Made by a program: the position numbers and the translations under genes. This document shows, in pieces, positions 51,178 through 63,720 of a stretch of 64,000 nt of DNA. This DNA is from Onchocerca lupi (taxonomy: Eukaryota > Nematoda > Chromadorea > Rhabditida > Onchocercidae). Within the stretch, counting starts at the first letter, position 1, and each line of letters begins with the position of its first letter. A model generated the notes under the pieces. The model saw nothing but the letters and a program-made list of their open reading frames with translations, was not told the DNA's origin and made no database searches. The stretch is taken from assembly GCA_028564675.1 (NCBI GenBank), contig JAOVVO010000074.1, positions 124,001 to 188,000 on the forward strand, read 5' to 3'.

Positions 51178-51249
51178 TTGCGGCAAATAAAATTCATCAT
51201 TTCAAGCATTCATTACATTACAAATCATTTTCTACCAAATTTTGCTTCT

Positions 51250-51470
51250 CCTAAAGTCATTATTTACGTGAAATACGAGGCGTTTTCGCGCCTCCTCGTA
51301 ACGATCCATCAACGCCAAACGCCTCTGCCTGATGATGCATTCTTGCATTACGGGTGCAGCAACTCTCGGGCATCACTCCAAAGCATGTTCTTGCGTCGCT
51401 GCCAGCCGGTGCTATGCGTCGAACATTTGCGACATATGTATAAAGCGGCAGCACCGCTGACAGAAATCTA
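51250..51470. other. GC-rich island with open frames on both strands
   Basis: About 220 bp of near-balanced GC in ~70% A+T DNA. Both strands are open: plus (ending 51471) reads LRRCQPVLCVEHLRHMYKAA; minus (starting 51544) reads CFGVMPESCCTRNARMHHQ followed by AFGVDGSLRGGAKTPRISRK. An 8-bp inverted repeat, GAGGCG-TTTTC-GCGCCTC (51278-51295), lies at its left side. It might be a terminal exon, a repeat fragment, a structured RNA or foreign DNA; I cannot decide. Confidence 0.4.
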
Positions 51471-53479
51471 AAACAGGAATGATTAAGAAACTGTAATAAT
51501 AAATATGAGGAAAATATGTCACATAAATTGTTTTTTCTTTTCATATTAAAAATTTATAATTAATTTGTCTAAAATATTTACTTAAATAAATTGATGAGAA
51601 ATGTATGATGTATCCAGATGACTATTCATGAAACAATCGAATAGAAGTATCAAAATATCCTGAAAAATATCAAAATAACTCAATCTTTTCAGAACCAATG
51701 CGACATTAAAATGTAATTAAAAATCATGCCTAAAAATAATGCTCCAATGAATTCAAAAACAGTTAATAATCTATATAATGGAAATAATTATAGTTAATAA
51801 ATTAAATTAATAAAAGACAATCAAAGTAAAATCCTAAGAAATTCACAATTCCTCGTCCAAAAAAATTTTCAAAAACATTTCAAAAAAATCTTAATAATTC
51901 AAAACAAAAAAAAAAAAACTTTTACTTCTTAACATTTAAAAAAGTGATTGGTTTTCCAGGATTAATTCGAATAATTCGTCTAAGATAATTCAGTTAAATC
52001 TGTCTAAAAACAATTCATCTGAGTTTAAAAAATTTGTCTAACTCATTGGAAACAAGCCAAAGTACTGAGTATGACAAAAGTGTTCAAGCTCTATTCACAG
52101 TGTGTTTTTAGGAAAAAATTTCATTATAATCTTATAGTTTTCTTCTCGACCAGATATGAATAACGGTCTTTCATTTTGATTGCAATTCAGATTTCTCTTT
52201 GATTTCACTTTCGTTCATTTCATTTTTCCAATGTCTTCAAAAATAAAAATATTTCTGTTTGAGGTTGCTAACATTTCTGCTCATTTATCGTAAACCCGCA
52301 GCGATACATCAGAAGCGATATCGAATCCCAATTTTGATGTTTTAACTATTATCGATAGCTTTGTGAATAGCATAATTGTTATAAGCTAAAAATTTGACAG
52401 AATAAATTATTGGCTTAAACTGAAAAACGATATGTAAATATAAATGATTTAGCTGCTCAACTGATTGCTCGAAATGAATTTAATAATGCATCCATGTGAG
52501 TAAATTTAAAATTTTTTTTTCATAACTTTTGATTTAAAAAGGAAAAAATTTTGAATCATTGCAAATATTTAAAACGAGAAATTCACTTATCGTTTGAATG
52601 AATGATTGGGGTGATGATGAAATGACATGGATAATTTCTTTCGCTTTTAGCTATATTTAAGAAAATTTCAGATTACATGAATTTTGAGGATTTTACGAAA
52701 TACCATTTTGCGATTACAGTACTGAGAAAAATGCTATTGCAGAATGCTGGAAAGTATATGGACAAATTTACGACAGGATCAGCAAATATATTTTCTTTCT
52801 TGTTGATCAGGCAAATTTTCTAATCTTCCAAAGTGCAAGATTATATAATCATTATTATTATCGTTTCTATGAGCAACAAAGGAAAGAAAAACATTCTCCT
52901 ATACTAGCAATATCATCATTTTTTATTTTGTTTTAATTTCTTCATCCATTATAATTTTTATTCCATTTATAGCCGTCTGTTTTATTTGCAAAACTTATTT
53001 TCTAAATTTCTGTGGAAAATGAATTTTAAAAGAATCATTGAGTGAAAAATTTATACTTAAGCATGATACAACCTTTTCAGAAGAAAGTTAACGCTCTTTG
53101 CCTAGCCTTATTTACCAAATAGAAAAAGCGATAATACTAGTTGCCTTGTACATCGCTTCTGTCTTTCAGGAAGTTAAACGCCATCAAAAAAAAAAAAAAG
53201 CTGAATACGAAATTGCTAATATTTAAATTCACTAGAATTAAGTATTTTCCATTAAATCATCCTGATCCATGCTAGTGAGAAGTAAATCAATTTAGATATT
53301 TATTTATTTTTTTCTATGATTAATCCAAATCTGAATTAAATTTTGCAAAATTATTTATATCATTTTCAGCTTTGCATTCTATTCCACCATTTCTATTGTA
53401 AATTACAGATTTATGCCTTCCATTTAATTGTTGAAAAAATTAAATTAAAATTTAAAAATTTTTTAACAAGATTAATGCA

Positions 53480-53860
53480 GTTCACTGAAGGATTAACAAG
53501 GTGCCATCATTTTAGTCGACTCTCGAAACATAATGAAGCAATGCAATGCTATAACAGATTATGTTAAGAGAAATGTTGATCCAGAAGTTGATAAACTTTC
53601 GAAATTTACCGAAATTTGTCCCATCATTGAAAAGTACGGATGAAAATTGAATCATTCTCCGAATGATTACTTTAAAATAATTCGTCTAAGCCGGTATTTT
53701 CAACTTTGCGATATAATAAGGGACATTCATATATTAACGATCCGAATCAACGATTAACATCGTTGGAACATCAAGAAGTATGCGATTTGTGTGCATCTTG
53801 CGATACTTTAAAGAGCAAATCGGATTTTTTCAAACAACAAAATATTGAATGATTGAAAAG
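53480..53860 (+). pseudogene. Possible decayed coding fragment, frames interrupted
   Basis: Protein-like segments follow one another in different plus-strand frames: FSRLSKHNEAMQCYNRLC, then LREMLIQKLINFRNLPKFV, then NHSPNDYFKIIRLSRYFQLC, then DPNQRLTSLEHQEVCDLCAS ending at a TGA near 53851. Each is broken by stops and no acceptor/donor pairs join them. The content is more protein-like than the nearby A+T translation, which suggests a pseudogene, but the family is unknown and this may be chance. Confidence 0.25.
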
Positions 53861-53972
53861 AACGATGCAATATGTTCATAATTTTCAATCATTATAGCTT
53901 ATGCAAATGATGAAAATATTTGGAATATGATTTTCTCATGTAACTAACTCTTTTTTTTATTTATTCCTTTTA

Positions 53973-56900
53973 TTATCGCTTCATAATTTTCCACAAACTT
54001 AATACTTTCGGTAATTGCTTAAGCGCATTTTGTAAATCATTATTCTTTAATGTTTCATCAACATCTCGTGCTGCTTCTTCAGTTCGTACTATCATTCCCT
54101 GAAAGTTGAAGTTGTCATTACAATAATCAATATTTCGATTATTTAATCCAATTCTTGCTTATAAGACTACTGTTAGAGTAATTCTACATTAATCATTCTT
54201 ATAGGAAAGATCAAGAATAACAAAAGAAATTTGTCATCTGTTTTTAATGATAGCTAAATAAATTAAAGAGAAAATTGATGAAAATATACGATCAGAAAAT
54301 TATTCTGGCGATAATTGAAGTTATTTAGCCAAGTAAATAAAACTTAGTGAAAATATTAGATTGAATAGGTAAGCAATTAAAATAAATTAAGATAATTACT
54401 TGAATAATATCCCGTTTAATATCATCAACAGTATACTTCAGTACGGCCTTCAAAAGCAGGCTATACCTCGTAAGTCGTTGCATCGGATACGCCAAAACAT
54501 CCAACAAACGTTGTCGCTTCATTGCATCTTGCATTTCTGCCCACTAAAATTTCAAGCAAAAATATGATGAATTAGAAAAAATAAAAAATGCTACAGAATT
54601 AAAAGTTTTAAATATTAGAGCAAAATATGTTTTGCTAATCATGCAATTTTTATAGAATTGGAAATTCAAATTTAAATTACAGTTATGGAACTTAAAATTA
54701 AACTTTTGAGAATTTTTTCTGGATTCTTAAAAAGTGTTGAAAAAATCAATTAAATATTTATAAATTAGTAGAAATAAGAATTCTAAACAACTAAAATAAA
54801 AATTCTACACAAGTGGAAATTTCAATTTCACTCTAACAAAATAAGTTTATAATCGCGTAATTTTTATTGTGATCAAAAATTTAAATTGCAATTATGGAAT
54901 TCAAAATTTAAATTATAGAATTTAAATGAAAGTTTTTTTTGAGAATTTATGAGCCCTTGAAAATGTTGAAAGAATCAATAAATTTGAAGCACTACAACCT
55001 AATCATAAATCTTTTCGAATTTTTTACTATTTTTGTCGGATTTTCCAATCATTTAGATATAAATAAATGATTGAGAAATCCGGAAAGGTGTAAATTGATG
55101 TATTTAATTGTTTAATCATATATGGTACTAGTTATTTTTCTTCAGACGTAATGATCAATTCATAATTGAAATAATGCTACTAAAATAATTTAAAAAAAAA
55201 ATATTAAAAAAATTTACCGAAATACTAAAAATACTAAAAAAAAAAGTGCTAAAAAAATTTACCGTCATAAATTCGCGAAATGATATGTTTTCTGCTTGAC
55301 AATTTTTTATGTAATTATAACAATCAGTATAACTGCATAAAAAAATTTTATAGCTAGGCAACCATTCATCGAGTCGTTCAAAACCGGTTTTTAGAACTGC
55401 TAAATCAAGAAGATTGCCATTATTCCTGGAGAAAAATTGATGCTTTTATTATCATTAGTTTTTACTAATTTTTTACTATGCTTTTGAATAAATAAAATTT
55501 TTTTTTAAAAAGTTCTTTAGATAAGCAAGATGATGAATTATAGCAAATTAAAAATTATCAATGATTATTTTTCAACGAGAAAATATATCTGAACACAGTG
55601 ATACTTCAAAGAAAAATATATAACTTGGAAAAAAAAAAAAAAAACCTTGAAATTTGGAGCATTTGCAATACTTCATTTTCCCAAAATTTCGAATGATGAG
55701 CATAAAGCTCGGAATAATTCAAAAATATACGACGTGAATCAATATCTCGCATATAGCCTGCTTCTTGCAATTTTTGAAAATATTGACGAAATTCATTCAT
55801 TTGTTTTAGAAGCTAAATACAATTATAAATTTTTATAAAATTTTGGAAAAAAATTCTCAGAATAAAAAAAAAAAAAAAAAAAATGCCATCTACCATTCTT
55901 ACCATAATTAATTATAAAAAGTCCGTTATTTCATACTCATATTTTAGCTTCGTATTTTTTGGAACATTTGAAACTTAATTTTGTTTCTTATAATTCCTAA
56001 ATTTTGCTGTTATTCATGTAAAAAACTATATTTTCTGATTTATTCGCTATATTAAATCTCAAAAATTGCTCAACCGTTTTCTTTTTTTTTTTTTCTCGAA
56101 ACTATCATATCATACCTTCATAACTGATCTTTTATAAATCTCAATTTTTTTTTTTTTTTTTTTTTTTTTTAGAAAAGAAGAGAGATTGATAACAAAAATT
56201 TCATTTACCTGCAAATATTGATGTTCCGTTGTAATAAATTCCCATATAGCTTCTTGTTGATCATATGCTTGCATGCTCAATTTATCCTGAAATATTTGCA
56301 GCTTAATGAAAACAAATTTGAATTTGCAAAATTTAACAAGTAGCATTTCATTTGATCAATCGAAGAAATTCTAAGAGATTTCTTACTTTTGACGATTACC
56401 AAATAGCAATATTTTTCTTATTTATTTTAAAATTTAAGCTCTTTAAGTATAAATAAAGCTTTTTTTACGCAATATATTTGAGATTTACTATACTTCTACT
56501 GAATTCCCTGGTGATTTATTCTGGGAGATTGGAGAAATCTTCAATAAAATCTTGCTACCGAAAGGACAGTAGAATAGATGAAACATAGGATTATCGTTTA
56601 TTTGAATGTAACACTGATATCAGCCGACATTTATCACTCTTGTAACTATGATAAATTTTTTTTGCTGAATGATAACTCCCTCTGCCATGATAAAAATGAA
56701 TCAGATTCACGTAAATTCACGTAAACTCACACTATTGTGAACAATAGCACTCCAATGGGGTTCAAGTTTAAATGTTGGCACTATCATTTGAATTTCATTC
56801 TTCAATAGCATTAAATCATCAAGCATTCTGGCTTTATTCTAAAATAAATTCAAATATTTAACTTTCCAAATTTATAATTCAAATTTTTTGTATAAATTCA

Positions 56901-59900
56901 AGAGATTTATTCAACATTTACTTTTATATGTTTTAAAAGAAAAAATATTATAAATATTTAATTTTATATATTATTAAAGAAGAAAAAAAAAAATGCTTAA
57001 CCTTGCTAAAAAATAATTTTTGACTTATGCTTTGCAAACGTCCAATTATATCAGCGCTGTCATCTTCTCGAGTTCTCGTTGGTAAACTCTTTGAACATGT
57101 TGGTTGATCTAATGCTTCACTAAAATAATAATTCAATTGGTAAAATGAGTTAAAGTTGAAAAATTGAAAAAAAACGAAAGCATAAATTTCACTTCAAATT
57201 TTTACCTTTTCTAAATAATTTTTTTTTTTTTTTTTTTTGAAGAAGCAAATATTAGAAAAGCAGGTGTAGACATAATCAAAACATTAAAGAAATGCTAAGT
57301 GAAGTTACTAGCATACATTAGTAAAACTTTTTGACATGTGCCTAAATAAGAAATCATTAATTCAAAATTTTAAAGTAAAATTTATCATTTGAAATTTATT
57401 TGATTGCAAATCAATATAATATCGATTATGTTGGTTTGCAATCAATTCAAGCAATAATTATGAAATTATCGAAGATTTTGGAATTCTCAGTTTCTTCATT
57501 TACAATTGAATCATAAACTTTGATTCATATTTATTGGATCAAATTTTTATGGTGTGATAAGAAAATCAATCACTTCTGATGCTTCAAATAATTCTTGATT
57601 TGATTTCTTTCTGAATAATTCCGCTCTTTTTTCTCACTTAATTGATAGCACAAAATAAGAAAAGATAATCTATCAATTTTGCAAAATATTAAAATTATTG
57701 AAGACAAAGAAAATGTGTCTAATTTTAATAGAATATATTCTAACAGATAAATTAAGGCAAATTTGGCAAATTATTCACAATTACGTATCAACAAAATGAT
57801 CACATAAATGTCCTTCATTTGTCCCAGAAAAGTGATCTTGGATCTTGGAATAGAGTGATTGCAAAATCTTGATGATTGTTTATTTTTATGACAGATTTGG
57901 GTCGAGTTTTATCAGATTATCAACCAAAACTAATAATATTACTAAGAATGAAGAAAATTTTGATTTTAAAATAAAAATAAAAAAAAAAAGAGAAAGGATG
58001 GAAGTGACTGATATTTCGTTCCTTTTTCTCTCTTTCTAACAAAAGAAATGAAGTTTCTTTTTTTTTCCTCAACATTTTCACAATTCTTATCAGTTTAGGA
58101 TTTGATAACTCGCTACTGCATAAATAATTTATCAGTATCTAAACTAAAATAGTAAAAACTAGGATCATTAAAAGAGACAGAAATAAAATGATAGATTTTT
58201 TAAATTGAAATCAATGAATTGGTTTTTTTCAAGATTTTGAGGTTGAACACGAAAAATTATTCCTTATTCAAGAAAATGAGTCAGAGATAAATTATTTCTT
58301 CAAGGTTTAAACAGATAAGTTAATGGAAGCAAAAAGGTTTATATAATCTTATAGATTGCCATAAAGCAAAATTTGTACCTTTTCGAGGATGAGAAGATGG
58401 AATTGCAAAGGTAAAGACAAAGAAACTTTTGTTGCTTTAATAAGATTTTTTTTTCGCCAAAAATGCTATCGAAGCAATGGAAAATTAATAGTAGTAAGTT
58501 CTTTTTAATTTTTTTCCACCATTTCTAGTGGAAAATTTGGCAATCGATTTATATTCTAATTAATAATCGATTTATCTTGCAATCAATGATTGATTTACCT
58601 TCTTTTAATGGATGCATTTTTAACTCATTTGGACTTAAATTTTACTAATAGTATTTTTTTTTTAAAATACCAAATTTATATGAAAATTTTCACTTTTTTA
58701 TTAAGCAGTATAGTAAAATCATGGAAGATAGAATTCTGATCATTTATCACTTATACAGAGATTACTCAACCCAGCAAGATGAAGTAAGTGAAAAAGTGGA
58801 AATTAAGTTTTCTTTCACTTGAAAAAAGTGGCAAAGTGAAATATTTCTACAATCTCAATTCATAAAATTTTTTTTTAATTCGGTTGCGATGTCAGTTGAA
58901 GGATCACCGGAACTGCAAAATGCAATGATTACGTTTGCAGTACATGAATGCAAGCAAATCTAATAAAAAGCATGAATAAAATGTTGTGAAAGGAATCAAT
59001 GAACGAATTATCTACAATTCGCAAATCCTTGTCTGAATAAACTCAATAGTTCGTCATCAGGAGTCTCGATGGAACTAAAAGGCCAATTAACAAAGCTTTA
59101 AATTTTTTAAATTTATTCTCTTATATTTTTCAAATTTTTAGAAAACGATTAGGTAACTACGATATATCATCATATTTGTGAAGAAAGATGACGAGAGAGA
59201 GAAGATGTATGATATTTTGCTTTCTTTCAAAGTTTTGCCTTAATAGTTTTAGAGACGAAAAATTCAAATTTTCTTACACCACTAATAGTTCTGGCAAATG
59301 GCTTATCTATTCCAATAATAATTAAATTCATTAATTTAACTTTCATAGATCAAAAAAAAAAAGAAAAAATATGCAAATTTCTGATTTGTGAATTTATTAA
59401 TTTTTAGCTATCATATATCAAAAGAAAAGTGATGATTATAGAGAAAAGGCATACTTGAGAGATATTTGTTGTTGACTTGTTGATTGTTGATGGATTGTTG
59501 ATGGATTTCTGCGAGTTTTTAGCTCATAATCTTGGCAGCCACTTCCCGAATGTGCCAGTGATGAACGATTGCCGCGAATGAGTGAAAACTAAAATTTATG
59601 CAATATTAATGCTATTTATATGGCATTTTCCATGCTTGATTTATATTCTCAGAGAATTATGTCAAAAGTTTCGAAACAATTTTTTCAAATTAACAAAACT
59701 GGCAAATATTCGGTCATATTTTTTAGACAAAAGTCATTTACACAAGCGATAGAATTACCAAGATTCAGAAACAATTGATTAAATTATATGAAATGCTAAA
59801 ATAGCAAACTCATTTCTTGCAAAGAAATTTCTAAAATTTCGAATGTTTGAACAGAAAAGGAAAAATGGACATTGTAGGTGGTCATTTAGCTGATTACTTA

Positions 59901-60913
59901 TAATTGCAATAAAAATGACGGAAAAAGGAAATTTTTTAATCGTAATGAATTAAAAAAAAAGCTACTTATTGTTTTATTATTATTTGAGTGGGGAAAATTA
60001 GCAATCGTTTCAATTTTATATAAGCATCAAATTCCGTTCATTATAATTTATAATAATTTTTAATTAAATTATTATGAATTCAGTATTAACAAACAACTAA
60101 CAAACATTTGGCTGAACTACCAACTATTTGCGACAAATACGTGATTAAACTGCCAAGTTTTTTTTTTTTTTTTAATTAATTCATACGAAGCAACTCATAC
60201 CTTACACTAATTCACACTGTGAAGTTATTAGATTTAATTAAAAATAAAAAAAATCATTATAAAAAACTTAATTTAAAAATAATCATGAAAAAAAGAATGC
60301 ATCGTCCATATGGGAAAAAGAAAGTTTGCATCAAATAAATTTATCGTTAATTTTATACTAATTTTTATAGAAATTTTTAACTAAATTAGCATAAATTAAA
60401 TATTGCAAGAAATACTTAGCAATTCTCCATTTACAAAATATACCATATTTGATAGTGCATAATGAATATTTATTTAAAGTTTAAAGCACCTATTAACGAA
60501 TTAATTAACATCTATTCCAATGAGTATATTAAAAAACAAATTATTATGAAGTCTAATGAATAATAGCTAAATTGCCAATTAATCAGAAATTGATATAACT
60601 CTTTTATTGCTTTTCTTTTCACTCTGTAACTGTCAATAATTTCCAAAAAATCTGATATTTTAATAAGTTTAGCTGTAGTTTTCAGTTAATTCCATCGCTT
60701 CAACGATGTTAAATATTTTGAAATAAGTAATTTTAAAAGTCATTCTGCAATTAACTTTTAATTTCCTTTCACATAAATCGTTATGAGGGAGTCTGTGCGA
60801 GAAAAATTGATTGTTGTAAACAAAATGCTTTAAACTTTAGAGAGGAAAATAATGATTGAGGCAGATGGGGAAAATACCTTAATCTTAAAATTTTTATTTC
60901 GACTTCCTGTCAT
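53973..60913 (-). CDS. RhoGEF (Dbl-homology domain), PLEKHG5-like, lacking a PH domain
   Basis: Nine exons: 60913-60878, 59588-59455, 57119-57002, 56838-56731, 56286-56209, 55812-55646, 55425-55263, 54543-54400, 54098-53973; 1074 nt, 357 aa. DH proteins load GTP on Rho GTPases. The N-terminal ~145 aa are Ser/Gln-rich (NPSTIHQQSTSQQQISL). The DH domain (~150-355) shows CR1 QEAIWEFITTEHQYLQLLK, the region FLNYSELYAHHSKFWENEV, CR2-like ISFREFM and CR3 YPMQRLTRYSLLLKAVLKYT, the most diagnostic segment. The order and CR1 wording suggest PLEKHG5/Syx. The last exon ends QLPKVLSLWKIMKR then TAA, and no PH-domain exon was found leftwards. An internal GT (AAA|GTATTA) could be a donor in a longer isoform. 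An acceptor at 60958 with stops in frame before the ATG supports trans-splicing and this start. Confidence 0.88.
56140..56170 (+). repeat. Poly(T) tract in RhoGEF intron
   Basis: T run of roughly 25-27 bases near 56145-56170, left of exon 56209-56286. One of many homopolymers in the introns of this gene (others near 55630, 55865 and 57220). Confidence 0.8.
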
Positions 60914-60959
60914 CTTTTCAATTCTCCATCACCACAATCAGCAATATCAATGAGTGACT

Positions 60960-62274
60960 GGAAAAGAAAAAGAAAATTCATTTCATCTTTATTATCAAAT
61001 CTATTCTATCGACAAATTTCGTGACAAATTCAATATTTTTGCTTATATTTTTCTATTCAAGACTTCCAGCTAAGAAATAGATTTTGTCTGCTGCTCAATT
61101 TATTTCGATTGATGTTTCAAAGACAATGATTACCACTAAAATATTTTGAAATAAATTATCACATAAATACATCTTAATACTACGAAAAAGATGATTTACA
61201 TTATAAAAATATTTTTAAAATATCAGTATTGAAAAGTTTGCAGAATTCCTAGTTTTTCCATCATACATAGATAATTTGAATTTTCAAAAAACACAGAAAA
61301 CTTAAATTAAAAAATGAACATTTTGTAATGAAAAGTTTTTGCACAAGTTCGTAATGATACTTCTATATTTTGAAAAAAAAAAAAAAATGAAAACAAGGAA
61401 ATAATTTTTAAGGGTGTACAATTTTGAAATACTTGAGCGTAAAATCTATAATAATATATTTCAAATTTTTAATTCTCAAATCTCAAGAATCAATCTGGAA
61501 AATAGTAGTATGGGACAAAATGATGGAATTCATTCAATTCTAACTTATTTACTTGACTGAAAAACAGACCAGCGACTAAAATACTCCAAAAAGAAAAAAG
61601 AATTTTCAATTTGTTAAATTCTTTATTTTTTTTTTCGTTTAACCCATGAAGCTTTTTAATTCTACCAAAATTCACATTTAAATTTCTTCATTTGAAACTT
61701 CATGCAGTTAATAAGTGAGAATTCAAAAATTAACGCAAATTTTTGGTTAAAAAAAAATTACATAAATCCGTCTGAAATTAATTGCATGAATCATTTGCTA
61801 CCGAGTGATTTAAAGAAACCTAATAAATCCGTCACAAATTTTAAATGAACCCCTGTAAATGTGATATATAACACCGCGTGCTATTTTATGTCATATCACA
61901 TCAGAAGAAATCAGTAATTATCTCTATTTATGCTACCGAAAAAAAATTCCATTGATGATAACGAATTAAAAAGTCCTTATTTCTCGAAAAACAATTTTTA
62001 TATTTCTTTCTTTCTACACTTCTAGAACCAGAAATAGCCAGGAATTTTGCTTCGATTATTAATAAAAACTCTTGCCTAGCACTTGAGATTTACCAAATTA
62101 ATTAATATAAGCAATTTTTGAAATCATATTTCAGAAATTATCTCATCATGTTTAGTAATATGATAAAAATAACGAATTATTTAAATATTGGAATTTTGAT
62201 TGAAATATGAACGAATTTATATAAATAAAAATGTATATCATCGTTGCTATTATTTGGCACGTAACTTTTGTAAT
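60960..62274. promoter_or_regulatory. Upstream region of RhoGEF gene
   Basis: 1.3 kb A+T-rich sequence between the RhoGEF acceptor and the Helitron. It presumably holds the RhoGEF promoter; no specific site is recognised. Confidence 0.35.
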
Positions 62275-63718
62275 CTCTTCACCGAATAGTTTCAAATTTT
62301 GATACAATATTACATTTGAATGGAAGCTTTTTTATTTAGATATGTTTTTTGCCTGTCACACTTGTGACAAGTAAGAGTGAGTGAGGAGACACCGATTGAT
62401 CCGAGGTTTTCGTTCAATGCTGTATTTGAAATTTATTTGCATACAAATTGCATTCGAATAGATGCATAACCGATTTCAAATTTTTGTATATATAAGAGCC
62501 CCCCTAAGCTTTTCGTTTATTTCTTGATTTGTGAAGTAGGTGAGCAGATTCAATTGATTGACCACACCTGGACTGTTACTTGCTACTAACTTAACAAACT
62601 TTTCATCGATTGCTTTCAAATTTTGATACCACCTTGCCTTCGAATAGGCGCGTGTTTCTAGTTATATATTTCTGCTTTTTTTTTTCATTTCCAAAAATCA
62701 ATTTCGAGAACCATTCAGATGCAATCTAGCTGTTTCAGCTCATCCAAATAATGTCTCGCAGAAGATCAAATTTAGATCATCTTACTCACGCAGCGGAAGA
62801 AATGCGACGATTAATTGCAAATGAAACTGAGAAGAAAGAACGGGCGTCAACGAGCGAACAAGACAAAGAATGGCTCGAATGGGAGCAGAATGACGTGCAG
62901 CCAGACTTGAGGATGTTCAGTTACCAGCACGTAGATTGTGTTCTGCAGCTTCAGATCTGTTTTGTTCTGAACAGAATGAGCGCGGCCGGCGGGCTGAGAG
63001 TGGTAGAAAGACTTCAACAAGAACAGGAGATCAGCGTCGAACACATCCGTGTTCAGCAATCACGCGATTACAATCGTCTTGCAGCGCAGCTAATGATTTT
63101 AGTTAGAGCCGAAAATGTTCTCATCTGTACTATAACTGAAGTGTGTCCTTATTGCAAAGTTCTAAAATTTAATGGTGAAACAAAAGGAATATGTTGCGCC
63201 GCTGGAAAAATTAAAGTTTCGCAACTTGGAGAACCATCAGAGCCGTTAAGAACTTTGCTTGCTGGATTTACTGCTGATTCAAAGCCTTTCCCATCTTGTC
63301 GTCAGGAAATATAACTCCTGAACTCCTGCTTCCAAATGACGTCGTTTGGTGCAGAAATCCTAAAAAAACAATTCATGCGAACTTTCAAAGTGAACGGACA
63401 AATTTATCATAAAACCGTCTCCTTAGTTCCTTTGCCAGAATGTTACATAAATTCAACAATCTGACAATTCAGTTTAACAGTAATCTTTTCTATAGGCGAT
63501 AAAGGATCAATCCAGTGACAGTTGCCTGGATATTCTCTGATAATTTTTTGTTACGAAAAATCACTCCTCATCAACCAATAAAATCTTTCTCAAGAGAATT
63601 CATCTCTTTCACACAAGACAAAAAAATCTCATCACCCTTACTCTTCGTCTTGCCTGACCATTATAGCAAGAATTAGTCCAATCCAACAAACACGCGGAGC
63701 ATGGCCGGGTCCAGCTAT
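62275..63718 (+). mobile_element. Degenerate, internally deleted Helitron
   Basis: The right end matches the Helitron 3' consensus: a hairpin CACGC-GGA-GCATG (63691-63703, one mismatch) followed 11 nt later by CTAT (63715-63718, from CTAG/CTRR), within GGCCGGGTCCAGCTATTAGT. The body carries an N-terminal Helitron ORF (62751 onward) but neither Rep HUH motifs nor a helicase domain before the 3' end, so the core is deleted. Left of the ORF are a TATA-like box (TATATATAAGAG, ~62488) and three diverged copies of a TTTCAAATTTTGATAC phrase (62292, 62472, 62618) that resemble element 5' sequence. The 5' TC end was not located, so the left border is approximate. Confidence 0.85.
62751..63464 (+). pseudogene. 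Helitron N-terminal protein remnant (Helitron_like_N), frameshifted
   Basis: The first frame (62751-63314, 187 codons) begins MSRRRSNLDHLTHAAEEMRR, the Arg/Glu-rich start common in Helitron proteins. Midway the typical basic sequence continues in another frame (CSEQNERGRRAESGRKTSTR), then returns to the first frame for CPYCKVLKFNGETKGICCAA and PLRTLLAGFTADSKPF, the Helitron_like_N core. A third segment in another frame (63336-63464) reads MTSFGAEILKKQFMRTFKV and GQIYHKTVSLVPLPE, the next conserved block. At least three frameshifts are thus inferred and the Rep/helicase part is absent. Composition is much less A+T-rich than the flanks, consistent with insertion. Not functional as a transposase. 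Confidence 0.85.
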
Positions 63719-63720
63719 TA

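Larger units (their letters stand above)
48874..53972. other. 5 kb region between CLC and RhoGEF genes
   Basis: Mostly A+T-rich with an A tract at 49138-49159 and a TC repeat at 49813-49836. It contains the possible small secreted ORF at 50968-51177, the GC-rich island at 51250-51470, and protein-like fragments on the plus strand at 53480-53860 (separate entries). Otherwise nothing recognisable. Confidence 0.5.
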
